From Hemileia vastatrix (taxonomy: Eukaryota > Basidiomycota > Pucciniomycetes > Pucciniales > Zaghouaniaceae): a DNA stretch of 64,000 nt. How positions within the stretch are numbered: the first letter of the stretch is position 1; each line of letters opens with the position of its first letter. The position numbers and the translations under genes are program-made. The DNA lies in assembly GCA_030280995.1 (NCBI GenBank), contig JASXTE010000002.1:16207183-16271182 (forward strand). Reading direction: 5' to 3'. Shown here piece by piece: positions 44,275-55,277 of the stretch. The notes beneath the pieces were generated by a model. That model saw only the letters and a program-made list of their open reading frames with translations. It did not search any database and was not told the origin of the DNA.

Positions 44275-45682
44275 AAATCTTTATCAGATGAATAATTTTC
44301 CAATATAGTTTGCATAAATTTTTCATCTAAATCCACTATATAAATCCCAAATATATGTATTAACTCATTTTCAGGTACAAAAAATGGGTTGTCAGTATCA
44401 TTTAGCAAAGGGTTTCTGGATAATAAATCCACATTAGAATGCAATTTTCCTGCTCTATGTGTGATTTTCATTCTTCCTCTGTACTCTTGTACAGCAAGTT
44501 GCCATCTAAACATGTGCATATTAGGTGTTTTCATGCTTAGTAATGATTTTACTACACTGAAATCTGTTATTAATTCAAACTTCTGGTCTTCCAGATAGTA
44601 ATAAAGTTTCTCAAGGGCCCACAAAAAGGCTAAAAATTTCAGTTGGGTGAAACCATACCTTAATTCTGTCTTTCATAAGGCTCTTTATACATAACAGATA
44701 ACTACTTCAGATAATTTACTATTTAATTTCTGTTTTTGCTGTAAAGCAGCACCTAACCTTGTGAAGCTTGCATCAGTATACAAGATTAAAGGGAGGTTAA
44801 AATCTGGCAGTCCCAATATTGGAGGTAAAATTAAACATTCCTTCAATTTTCAAAGGCATTTTATCTTTCATTATTCCAAAATGAAAGCCTCATTTTTCCT
44901 GATTTATATTGTTAAAGGAGCTGCAATGGATTGGTGGGTTTTTATATACTTCCTATGATATCCACACATACCTAAAAAACTTTGAAAATCTTTCACATTC
45001 TTAGGCTTAATAATGTTTTTTATTGCTGCCACTTTGTTCTGGTCAACAAAAATTTTAAATCCAGATACAACATGTCCAAGTACTTTCAAGGATTGAAACC
45101 CAAACTTACATTTATTTATTGTAATTTTCATATTAATTTCATCCATTTTTTAAAAAACACTTTTCAGGTGATTTAAATGTTCATCATATGTTTTTTAAAA
45201 CACTATGATGTCATTAATATAAACTAAAAGCCATAATTCAACCATTTACTAATGAAAAACACTATCCATCAATTTTTGGAAGACTGAAGGCGCATTCTTT
45301 GGGCGAAAAGGCATTCTAACATATTTATATGTCCCCATGTGTGTGGTTATGAGTAGGAAATTCTGAGAAATTATTTCCACAGGGGTGTTGTGGTAACCTT
45401 TGTTTCCATCCAGAAAGGAAATATATTTTGCACCTTGTAAGGTAGCATGGATAGAAGCTATCCTTGGTAGAGGGTAAATATCATCTAAAGTGAATGTATT
45501 CAGAGCCCTGAAGTCACCACATAATCTTACCTTATCTTTTTCATAAGATATTAAAACTGGTGAAATAACACAATACTTAGGTGTTGTGTCCAATTTTTCA
45601 ATAGCTCCCATTTCTAACAACATTTTAATGTCATCTTCAATGTTTTCCTATTTTCAGGAGAAGCTGGGTAAGGTTTCTTTTT
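44275..45682 (-). pseudogene. Family B copy 2 pol, RT and RNase H
   Basis: RT from 45623 (CVISPVLISYEKDKVRLCGD, DDIYPLPRIASIHATLQGA). The catalytic box reads YINDII at about 45210 instead of YIDD, so the polymerase is dead. The connection domain follows (LGHVVSGFKIFVDQNKVAAI, about 45080). RNase H is at 44624-44275 (WALEKLYYYLEDQKFELITD, MHMFRWQLAVQEYRGRMKI). It ends at the family A insertion and continues at 34342. Closely related to 58440-59690. Confidence 0.85.
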
Positions 45683-46479
45683 CACCACGCAATATGGGGG
45701 GCGGACTTGCTAGCAAGTCCGCAACCTTGAACCCTAATTCATATCTTTTTCAGCACACATTGAGGTGGTGATGAAACAATCATGAAGAAATATTGAATTT
45801 ACTTTGAAAACACCTTGAAACTGATTTGAACCTTCATTGAACCACAGTTGATTAATAGTTCAAAAAATATTCACAGCAGGAAAAAAGTGTGCACTAGATG
45901 TCTAGTGCTTTTTTTTGCTTCCTGAATTGATTCCTGGTAGAATTACAAGTGGGACTTCCATCTGATGCCTCCCTCCCCTAATTCTCCCTTATCTTCAATC
46001 TGACTTCCTATCCTACCCCCTTATCTCATTTCTAAACTTGCCATCTACTTACCCATTTTCCCTATTCCTTTCCTTCACAGTGAGAAAACAACTCTCCTCT
46101 CCTTCCCCCCCTCTCCCTTCTCTTCTCTTCATTTCTCACACCTCCCCCAGACCCTCACTCACCTTTCCCAGCCCACTGTCATTATTTAGTTTTATTTTAC
46201 TTTGTATTTTTTTCATTTTTCATGTTTCTTCCCTACAAAAATCTTCCTTTTTCAACGATTGGCCACATTTTTTTAGTAAACACAAGCAACTCAAATTCTG
46301 AAATATGTATTTAGTTACATTATTTACCACTTGGAATGGGTTATAATTCCTCAAAATTTTATTCCTTGTTATTTCTAATTTATACATATTAATTATTCTC
46401 AAGTTTATAAAAAGTTGGCTACTTCCCAAGCCCTTGCATGCCTCCCCAACACTTTTTTCACCTCTTCAATCTCATCGCT

Positions 46480-47060
46480 CACCTCCCCCAGAAAAATAAA
46501 GGAACTGGGGAAGGCTGGGGAAGGTGAGAGAGGGGCTTTACAGGGCTGGGAGAGGTTATAAAATCCCCTAACCCACTTCGGGAAGGCTGGAAAAGGTGAG
46601 CAAGGGTCCTTAAAGGGCTAGGAGAGTTGATAAAAGCCTCTCACCTACTACTCACAGCCCTACTTAGTCTTTACAGCACCTCGTTCACATCTCCAGCCAA
46701 ATTAAGGGACTTGGGAAGCTGGGGGAGGTGAGCGAGGGGCTTTGAAAGTCTGTGGGAGGTAATAAAAGCCTCTCACTCACTTCTCCCAGCCTTCCTTAGT
46801 CTTTACAGCACCTCGCTCACATCTCCAGCCAAAGTAAGGGACTGGGGGAGGCTGGAAGAGGTGAGTGAAGGGCTGGAAAGATTGGGAAGGTGAGAAAGGG
46901 CTAGGGGAGGTAAGCGAGAGCTGGGGGATGTGGACAATAAACTGGGGAGGTGAGTAATAGTTTTAGAATGTGAGAGAAAGGCTGGTGAGGGCTAATGGAG
47001 GTGAGTGGGGTGAGTGAGGGGAATGGGAGGTGAGCGAGAGGTTGCAAAAGGGGTGTAGTT
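46480..47060. repeat. Purine-rich minisatellite inside the CACTA-like element
   Basis: Repeats of GGGGGAGGCTGG and AGGTGAGCGAGGGGCT-type units. A longer unit with AGTCTTTACAGCACCTCG recurs at about 46669 and 46798 (period about 129 bp). It contains reverse-complementary pairs (GGGAGGT..., CTCCCAGCC), so it can fold. Confidence 0.65.
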
Positions 47061-50000
47061 GTGTTAAAAGTGAAAATAGAGTGGAGGGGAGTAGTGAGGA
47101 GGGCTTAAACATAGATTTTGAAGCTTAAAGGGTGTAGCAAATGTATCAGGAGGGCAATAAAAGGGTGGTGAGTGGTAATAGAATTAACAGAAATGAAAAA
47201 GCAGAAAAATTTGTGTGGAGAGATTGAGAGGTTGTCCATTGAGGTAGTGAAAAATGGAGTGTGAACTTTGTTCTTCGGGCGAACATCAGAGTCCACCCCC
47301 TCAATCTACAGCTCTATTCTGCCGATATGGAAAATGATTGATAATTATTTTTTATTGATATTTTTTAACTTAAACCTATAGTTTATACGTCTTTATTTTA
47401 TATTTTTGATTTACAATGCACTTTAAGACTAAGAAAGTAATATAGTAAAATAATTGATAATGAAATACTATTTTGCTTTTTTACACAATAATTCACAGAA
47501 TTCTTTTGATAACTATACATGATATAAATAAATAATATAATAGGAAAATTGTAGCAAAAAGTTAAAAACTAGAATAAAACATTTAAAGAAATTTTAAACT
47601 ATTGAACTTATGTATTTTTTGAGTTTATTGTATTTATTTTTAAATGTAATAGTAAAATATGTTGGTTAGATTAAAAATAGCTTTGAATTAAATTAAATAA
47701 TTAGGGTAAAGGTTGAGGAAAAGATTTATCCACATAAATAACCATTTAGGCTTATTTCTTGTTTTGTGATTGCTATATATAACTGGATAATTGACTGTAA
47801 TAACTGCAAATTTAAAAAACTTCAATAAGTTATCTACCTCAATATATTTATGATAATCTATTCAGTAACAGAATAAAATATCTGAGTCCTTTCTTTTACT
47901 AATTTTTTTTCATTTCAATGACTATATACATTTTCAAAAAAATTATTTATCATGTTTTTGGTGGAACTTAGATTGAACTCTCAATGCAATCTTGTTTCCA
48001 AGTGTGGTTCATAATAATTTAAGCCATGAAAAAATTTATACTTTTTTAGAAGTTTTATTAATTACTTTTAAATATAAAAATAATTATATTTTTATATCAA
48101 AATATTTTTATTAAACACTTTGAAGTTCTAAAAATAAGTACATATTAAGAATTATTTTTAGATAATATTATATTAAAAAAAGTTTTAAGTTGATTATATA
48201 TTATTATGATATGATTTCTTTCCATATTACGTATTACGAAACTACCTAAAAATCAATTTTATACAACTATATTACATAAAAAAGATATCAGCTCTTCTGC
48301 TTAGATTTAAAGTACTTCAAAAAAACATTATTTTTGCCTTAGGTACACATTATATAGAGTATTCAGAGCATCATATTAATTTTTTAGACTTACACATTTA
48401 AGTTGAATGGAAGCCTCACAGGATAAAATTGGTCATTTTGTAAAAAAAAAAATAAGTAAATATCTTTTAAATCAATATATATTTTTATAAAAAGTCAAAT
48501 TTTAATATTTATGTTTAGTTTAAAATCTGTTATGAAGATTTGAAATATTGCTATTTAAATTAATTTTTATAACAATATAACCATTCCAGTATTGCTTTGT
48601 GATAAGGCCAATTTCAAGAAAATTTTTAAATTCTTCTGTTTAAATAAAATATCAAAGGGATTGTTTTTCATACACTTAGAAACTGAATAGAAACATCATA
48701 TAAGATCTACCAATCAGCATAAATATCATAATTCCAATAAATCATTGATAAATCTTGAACCCATATATATAATTTTACAATTGCGTGTAAGTGTTCAGTT
48801 GTGAATTACTCCTATCAAAACTTTGATTCTAATGACTAAAAAAGCGTACCTGAAATGTTTCATTTAATTTATTTTTCAAAACCATAGAATTGAAATATTT
48901 TTTCTTTTCATTTAAAACATGGAATAATATTATTTTTAATAAAAAGATGATTGCCTTTAAAGCTGCTTTTCTACATGGGTATAATCTAAATTACCTATTG
49001 TGTCTTTTTTACAAAATGAATATCATATAATAGTTTTTTAATTTGAAACTGATAGAATTATGAAAAATTACCACTTTTACCTATTTAATTCAGTTCTTGA
49101 ACAATAATACAATCAAAATATCTACCTGAAGCACATTTTTTAACATGAGATCACTTTTCAAATTATATGGTGCTTATTCCCAGGTTGACACTGAAATTAT
49201 CCCACAATACAGCATTGAAGCAAAATCAAGTACTAAAATTAAAGTTTAAATAAATTTATACTACTTTGTTTTAATTATCTTTAAATTTTTACATCTAGCT
49301 TGAATTTCAGTCTTTCATATGAAAAATTCACTAAGTAGTGATTAATTATTTCAACTCATGAGATTACTCTACCAAATAACCATATTTACATTGAATTTTG
49401 ATGAAATACATCATGAAGAGTTCCAGAAAATCATATGTGTATTACATTGAATAAATTAATATTGTGAAAATTCTTAGTAGTTGAATATTCGATAGAAAAA
49501 AAAAGAGCAAAAAGATATTTCCTTTTAATTTTAATCATCTTCTTGCATACAAAAATGGAAAAAACTGGATTAAAATTCACTTGTATAAGAATTATACTTC
49601 TTTCTAGACATATAATTAAACAATTTATCAATTATTAGTGCTAAGTGTAAAGAAGATATTAGAGAACTTCATTGAAACAGAAATTATGAAAACATATTTC
49701 TATCTTTTATTTTTCTTAATTATGAGTCTTTTCACAGTATTCTAGAATAGAAACTTGAGAATTTTTATGGTTCAATATTTTTATTAAATAATTCCATTGA
49801 GTTTAAAATAATTATATTGCATAATAAGAAATAATAAAAATACAAAAAAAAATATCAGGTAATATGGTTTAAATTAAAAAATAAAAGCTTCAAATTCTTG
49901 GTTAAAAGGAGTTATCATTAAAGAGAACCACTGATATTATTTTATATTTTTTCAAAAAAAATAGAATAAAATAATTAGAGAGGTTAAAAGTGATGTTTTT

Positions 50001-50200
50001 GAAATAAATAGTATAATTTTCAGTCTTTTAAGTGATCAGGTGAAATTCAAAATGAAAATGAAAATGAGTTTTGTGAAAAAAATTCTGTGAATGGATCAGA
50101 TTATTAATCTTCCCTTGTTATTATTTCTATAAATTATTTATTAAACTTTCACTATTACTCAAGCACAGACTCATCCATGTTTGGTTAAGAGCCCAAGATG
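47061..50200. other. Long AT-rich interior of the CACTA-like element
   Basis: About 3.1 kb of very AT-rich sequence with no open frame longer than about 66 codons and no motif that I recognise on either strand. It may be a decayed transposase region or filler. Confidence 0.5.
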
Positions 50201-50306
50201 AGTTCAAAGTAAAGTTCAGTCTGAGTTCAGTCTGAGTTCAGTCTGAATTCCATCTGAATTCAAGTTGAGGACTTGCTAGCAAGTCCCCCCTAAATATTGC
50301 GTGGTG

Positions 50307-51338
50307 TTTAAAGCTTCCAGGAATATTATCCAAATCACAACTTAAAGAGATTTTCATCTCATGGTCTTTGACCAATCCTAGTTTGTTTGAACCATGATTA
50401 AATGCCATAGAATAAGATTTTATCAATCTCTAAATATTGTTTTCTTCAATTTTTGAGAGTTGAGGACTGAAAGAGGCTTTTTGGATTTCATTTTCCACTT
50501 CTACCACTTCAGAGGTGGTTCCTCCACCTTGCAGTTTTTCTTCTTTAGGAGCAATGGAATAAAATGAATTTTCAGAGCAAAGCTTGAATTTTCTTTACCC
50601 ATTTACACCTATAGTGTAGCAACTATTTTCAGGATCTAGTTTGATGCCGAATTTGGTCAATAAGTCATCTCCAATAATAAACCAATCACTACAAATTCAC
50701 ACAATGCTCTTACATATCCATTATTATATTTAAAGAATACAGGAGTTTTGTATTTTCCAATTGTATTTAATACTGAACCAAAACCCCTCCAGTTATTTTC
50801 TGTACAGGTTCTAGTTTTTCTTTCTATTTACTATCAAGTTTCATTAATGTGTTAATAGAAACTACACTACCTGATGCCCCAGTGTCAAGAATGGCATTCA
50901 TTTCTTTTCCACATCTAATAGCAGTTGTTCTAATAGGTGGTATTTTGTAATTATCATGAGATACATTTTTAATAATTTCAGCTTCTTCAATGGAGCTTAA
51001 AGATGTATCTGTATGAGGTATCGCATCATTCAGGAACATAATATCATGTTCTAATACATATATCCCATTTTCATCATCATTTTAAGAAATTTTACTTTTA
51101 CAATCCTCACTAGATTCCTCCTTTTAATCTTCATGATTACTTTTTTCAGAATCTTCAAGTTTTCAATAACATTTATTCTTTTCTTACAAGTATGACCTTT
51201 AGCCCAAGGTTCATTACATTTGTAACAAGTATTATTTTCTTGTCTTTCAGAGACAAGGGAAGCTGAAGGTATTTTCTTCTCCACTGGTAACGTATCTGTA
51301 GTAGGTTTTACTACCTCAACACTTTTCTAGTAATTATT
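50307..51338 (-). pseudogene. Family B copy 2, zinc knuckle, protease and start of RT
   Basis: A CCHC knuckle (CYKCNEPWAKGHTC) lies at about 51190-51230 and an aspartic protease motif AILDTGASGSVVSI at about 50880. Then comes SYSMAFNHGSNKLGLVKDHE at 50370-50426, the RT entry segment, cut by the CACTA-like element. Each matches the plus-strand relative (CFKCNKPWQKGHVC, VVLDSGAGGSVVS, SFPMAFAHGSHELGLVKEE). Several frameshifts and stops. Confidence 0.8.
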
Positions 51339-53271
51339 ACACCTGGTTTCATATTTGTGGTTCAATAATATTTCATTGCATATATTAATAAACCCAGAAG
51401 TATCTCTGATGGTTTCAATTCTAGCTACAATAATGTCTCTGACTGATATAGGCAATTTATATATTATTTTTTCTTTTCAATCATCATAATCCATTTTTGG
51501 ATCCATGGCTTTCATAATTTTTATTAAGTTCATTAAAAATACCATGGGTATATCTCCAGCATTTGTATTATATCTGGCTTTACCATACAATCTTTGTTGA
51601 GTGATTCTAAATTTTTGGCCACCAAATTGCTTTTCAATTAGTTCCTTCTATTCATTCCAGAAGTAGTTAATTACCTCACTCAATACGGATTCAAACCATA
51701 TTAAGGCCACATCTTTAAATAAAGATATCTGTTTTGATATAATTTCTTCATCAGGTAATTTGTATGAATATTTTAAGTTATCAATTCTCTGAATGAATTG
51801 TTGCCAATCAGACTTTGAATCCTTGTCAAAAGAAGGGTACTGATCTAACTTAGGCAATTTCTTTTGGTTAGTTTTTGCTTCCCTAACCTGAGGAATATTA
51901 AGTAATTCACTTACTTTAGAAAGATGATCATTTATTTCATCCTTTACTGATTTTATATTCTCAGATACCATGACACTATTTTCATGTCCAGTCATTGGTT
52001 TCTCATCTGAGTGATTCATATAAACTGGTACTCTTTCCACATAGGAGGTATTATCTCTTACTTTATCATTTTTTTTCAAAATGTTAGCTATTTCAATTTC
52101 TATTCTTTGTAACCTATCCTTTATTACAGCTACATGTGTTAAGGTATCATTCAAATTTGAAAAAGACAATTTAATATGTCCCACTATGATAGCCTTAATA
52201 TTCTGAGAATTTTCTAATTTATTTTGTAAATTCTTAATCTCAGAGTTTAATATATTATATTCATTGGTTAATTCACTATTTGAGTTTTCAATAATTTTTA
52301 ATCTATTGGCTGTGGTACTCAATGATTTTGTGAGGTTTAATAATACACTTTCTTTACTATTGTTTGACTCTCTAGAGAATTCTTCCAATTTTTCAATTCT
52401 TAATAATAATTTGCTAATGATTTTTGATTCCATTTGATTTTATTTGAAAAAATATTCAATTTTTTTCATTTCCAATTCAGAAGACTCTTCATCAGGCTCA
52501 AGATTTACTTCACTTGGTTTCATTTTAATGTGACTATTAATATCCTGATGATCAATAAAACTATGTACATTGTCATTATGTATAGATAAGTTTAACATAT
52601 TATTCTCAAATGAATAATTATTTAAATATTTATCAATTATATCCTTTAACTCTCTATCAATCTCATTACCTATAAGTAATTAATTGTTAGTATTATATAA
52701 TTGATCATGAGAAGATAGATTACTTACCAAGGTCTTATTTTATTTCCCCTGCCTCTCCTTGCCTTTCCCCTGTAAGGGTGACTGCTGGAGCCCTGCTTTT
52801 TAGGGTTGTTTTAGTTTTGGGTATACCAGTAACACTTCCATTTGCTTATTATAATCTTTTGGTCCCCCTCTTGGGCTGGAGGTGTGGCTGTTGCCACCGT
52901 GGAATTGTTGGGTGCAACTGTTGTTGGTTAAGATTTTATTTCAACTGGAGCTTGGTTGACTTCTATGAAAACCTGTGCAGCTCTTTTCTCCAAATTTTTC
53001 ATCTGGTCTACTATGTTTTGACTCTTATTTTTAAGGTGTTTAGAAGAGTTGATGGGGATTGAATTTGTTCTTGAAAAGTATTTTTTGTTTTCTTTATTGA
53101 TACTTTTTTTAAAGTCTTTACCTTACCTCCAGAGACATCTGTGGAGTGTTTCTGTTGGTGGGAGAATCCTGGCCCTCCATTTGAATGTCCTGTAACAAGT
53201 CTTTCAGCTCTAGGCCTTAATTTATAAGGCTTTTCCTTATTACTCACAATATCAATGTTGTTGTCACACAT
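51339..53271 (-). pseudogene. Family B copy 2 gag
   Basis: Starts at 53271 (MCDNNIDIVSNKEKPYKLRP). The middle at 52433-51648 is a long coiled coil (NSNSELTNEYNILNSEIKNL) followed by the capsid-like domain DQYPSFDKDSKSDWQQFIQR, VALIWFESVLSE. Stops and frameshifts separate the N-terminal block, the coiled coil and the part near 51600 (FGGQKF). It is homologous to the gag pieces at 1380-2616 and 10845-11246, and to the gag at 55278-57085. Unlike ordinary Ty3 Gags it has a long coiled-coil N-terminal half. Confidence 0.8.
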
Positions 53272-53447
53272 TTTTACATGGAATTTAAATCAAAAAATTG
53301 ATATTTGAGTTATTAAAACTTCAAAAGGAGTTTTATCAATATTAATCAATCCTACTTAAGACAATTTTGTTACTTACTTGTAGCTATTAAGTGAATTTAT
53401 AAGTGCCAAAAGTGAAATATGCTTCTATGTGGACACTTTATTTAACT

Positions 53448-54209
53448 TGTCAGCCAGGCTACAAGACTTACCCAGTGAAATAATTAATTATTTACTGGAT
53501 AAAGCTGCACCTTATCATTCTAATTATTTAATTAATTAGTTACATTAAAATTACTTATAATAAATTAACTAATTACAGAATGATAAAATTAAATATAAAA
53601 TTGTCCTTTATATTTTTTCTCTAACACCGTGCTCATTTGACAGGTTGGAAGAAATAAAAATTTATATTAAAAAATAGATTTTAATATTCAAATAATATTA
53701 AATATATACAAAAAATTCGAATTTCTTATTTAGAATTGACTTCTACAGTAAATATTAAATAAATTTATGTATTTCTGACATACTCTGTAAATACATCTTT
53801 TTGACGCCTTCTTTTTAGAACAACTTTATTATTTTAAAATACTCCTTCTGGAATATTCTTTTTCTCTCTCTCATACTACTATTTTCATAATTTAATTGCC
53901 GTGCCTTGTCCCTCCTTTGCCTATATAAGGCCTCTCTTTTTGTTGTTTTTTAATCATTCCTTTACTACATTATTTTATTACAATTACAACCAATCAAACT
54001 TATTCTTATATTCTATATCATTAGTATTTACAATAACGTAACTCTGATCTATAAATTATATCAATATTTTAAATCTACCTCTTTTATTTTGAGTAATTAA
54101 ATCACTTAGATTAAGAAATACATACCAAATTGTTGAGAATCCATTTTAACCCTTAAAATCCTTGTAAAACTTCATACCAAATCTTCTAGACCAAAAGCGT
54201 ACCTTGACA
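53448..54209 (+). repeat. 5' LTR of the Ty3 element at 53-62 kb
   Basis: TATATAAGG at 53922-53930 is a good TATA box. The LTR ends TTGACA, then ATTGGGAAACTTTCC, the probable primer-binding region (no tRNA assigned). Confidence 0.93.
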
Positions 54210-54348
54210 ATTGGGAAACTTTCCGATATATCGACGGCGCAACGTTAATTGAGGCGTAATCAAAGGGACCATTGGTGTACAAGTACCTTTAAAGGAGGAG
54301 AGAAGGCGAGAAAACGACGAACGTCATATGTCACGTGACAAAAGTTTT

Positions 54349-54408
54349 TGCTGCGAACGGGAATCAAACCGCGCTCCAAAACTTAGGTTCATATACTGAC
54401 TAAACATC
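54349..54408 (-). other. tRNA-like segment (possible Pol III box relic) in the leader
   Basis: On the minus strand GGTTTGATTCC (54360-54370) differs by one C-to-T change from a consensus B box. TAGTCAGTATAT (54391-54402) loosely resembles an A box. The spacing is short and I cannot close a cloverleaf, so this is a relic or a chance match, not a tRNA gene. Confidence 0.25.
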
Positions 54409-54670
54409 GTATATATTGTGGTAATTATTGTTATTACTATTTGTGGGTTACTCTTCACTCTTCATTTGCTGCGTATTTCCTTTTACCCAGCACTCTGTAA
54501 GTGGCATTAATTTGCTCATTTCGCAGGGGGAGGTGTCTGGTAATTTGGAATTTATTTTTTATTATTATATTTTTTTTTATTTTTCCTGGTTGACCATAAT
54601 AGAGCAATAAGTGTTCTTAGTCCCAGAGGTAATAAAATAATTATATTTTAATATTAAATTATTATAATTT

Positions 54671-55263
54671 TTCAGTTGACATTTGTCCTGATTAATTTAA
54701 ATTTTAATTGTTCCAGTTGACAAATTGTCCTGACAATAATATTTTTTTTATTAATAAATAATTCATATTTAATTACTTCAGTTGAATTTGAGTCCTGGTA
54801 GTTCAATAAAAATTTTTAATTAATAAAACTCATAATTAATTACTTCATTTGAGATTAAGTCCTGGTAGTTAAGTGATCAGTTTAATAAAATTTTAAAATA
54901 AAACTTCATATTTAATTAATTCAGTTGACATTAAGTCCTGGTAGTTAAGTGATCAGTTAAATTAAATTTTTTAATAAAGATTCATATTTGATTACTTCAG
55001 TTGACAATAAGTCCTGGTAATAAATTAGTTGATTTAAATCCTGAAAATAAATAATTAAAAATTATTAATAAAAATTTTAATTTATTTCTACAGTTGATTA
55101 TATTATAATCCTAGTTTTAAATTTTTTTTTATTAGTAAATTAATTTTATTTAAGTTGATTTTTATCCTAAAAAGATTTTTTTTATGATTTTTATTTTATT
55201 TCTGTTAAATAAAAATTAAAAATAAAAGACTAATTAATCTTATTGTCTCTTTTTTTCATTTCA
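54671..55263 (+). repeat. Tandem splice-site-like array in the leader
   Basis: About eight units of 25-110 bp. Each has a pyrimidine/A stretch ending in CAG, then TTGACATTAAGTCCTG or a variant, often followed by GTAGTTAAGTGATCAG. Examples start at 54676, 54717, 54781, 54926 and 54999. The last TTTCAG (55258-55263) lies 14 bp before the gag ATG. Non-coding. Confidence 0.6.
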
Positions 55264-55277
55264 GTTAAATCTTAAAA

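Larger units (their letters stand above)
45683..50306. mobile_element. CACTA-like DNA element, 4.6 kb, no recognised transposase
   Basis: Left end CACCACGCAATATGGGGGGC, right end inverted (AAATATTGCGTGGTG), each followed inward by the palindrome GGACTTGCTAGCAAGTCC or a close variant. TTT flanks both ends (45680-45682 and 50307-50309). The right side has tandem GTTCAGTCTGA repeats (50215-50260). It interrupts the family B RT where the plus-strand relative reads KKPYPAS. The same ends occur on the MITE at 13178-13427. The interior is non-coding as far as I can read. Confidence 0.75.

Noticed and set aside
46038..46301. 87-codon frame rich in Ser, Pro and Phe
   Set aside because: Lies in pyrimidine-rich simple sequence inside a DNA transposon. 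The composition explains the openness.
52778..53062. 94-codon plus-strand frame with hydrophobic segments
   Set aside because: Antisense to the family B gag, with no independent support.
54671..55263. CRISPR-like look of a repeat array
   Set aside because: Units vary in length and sequence, there are no unique spacers, and the context is a eukaryotic retrotransposon leader.
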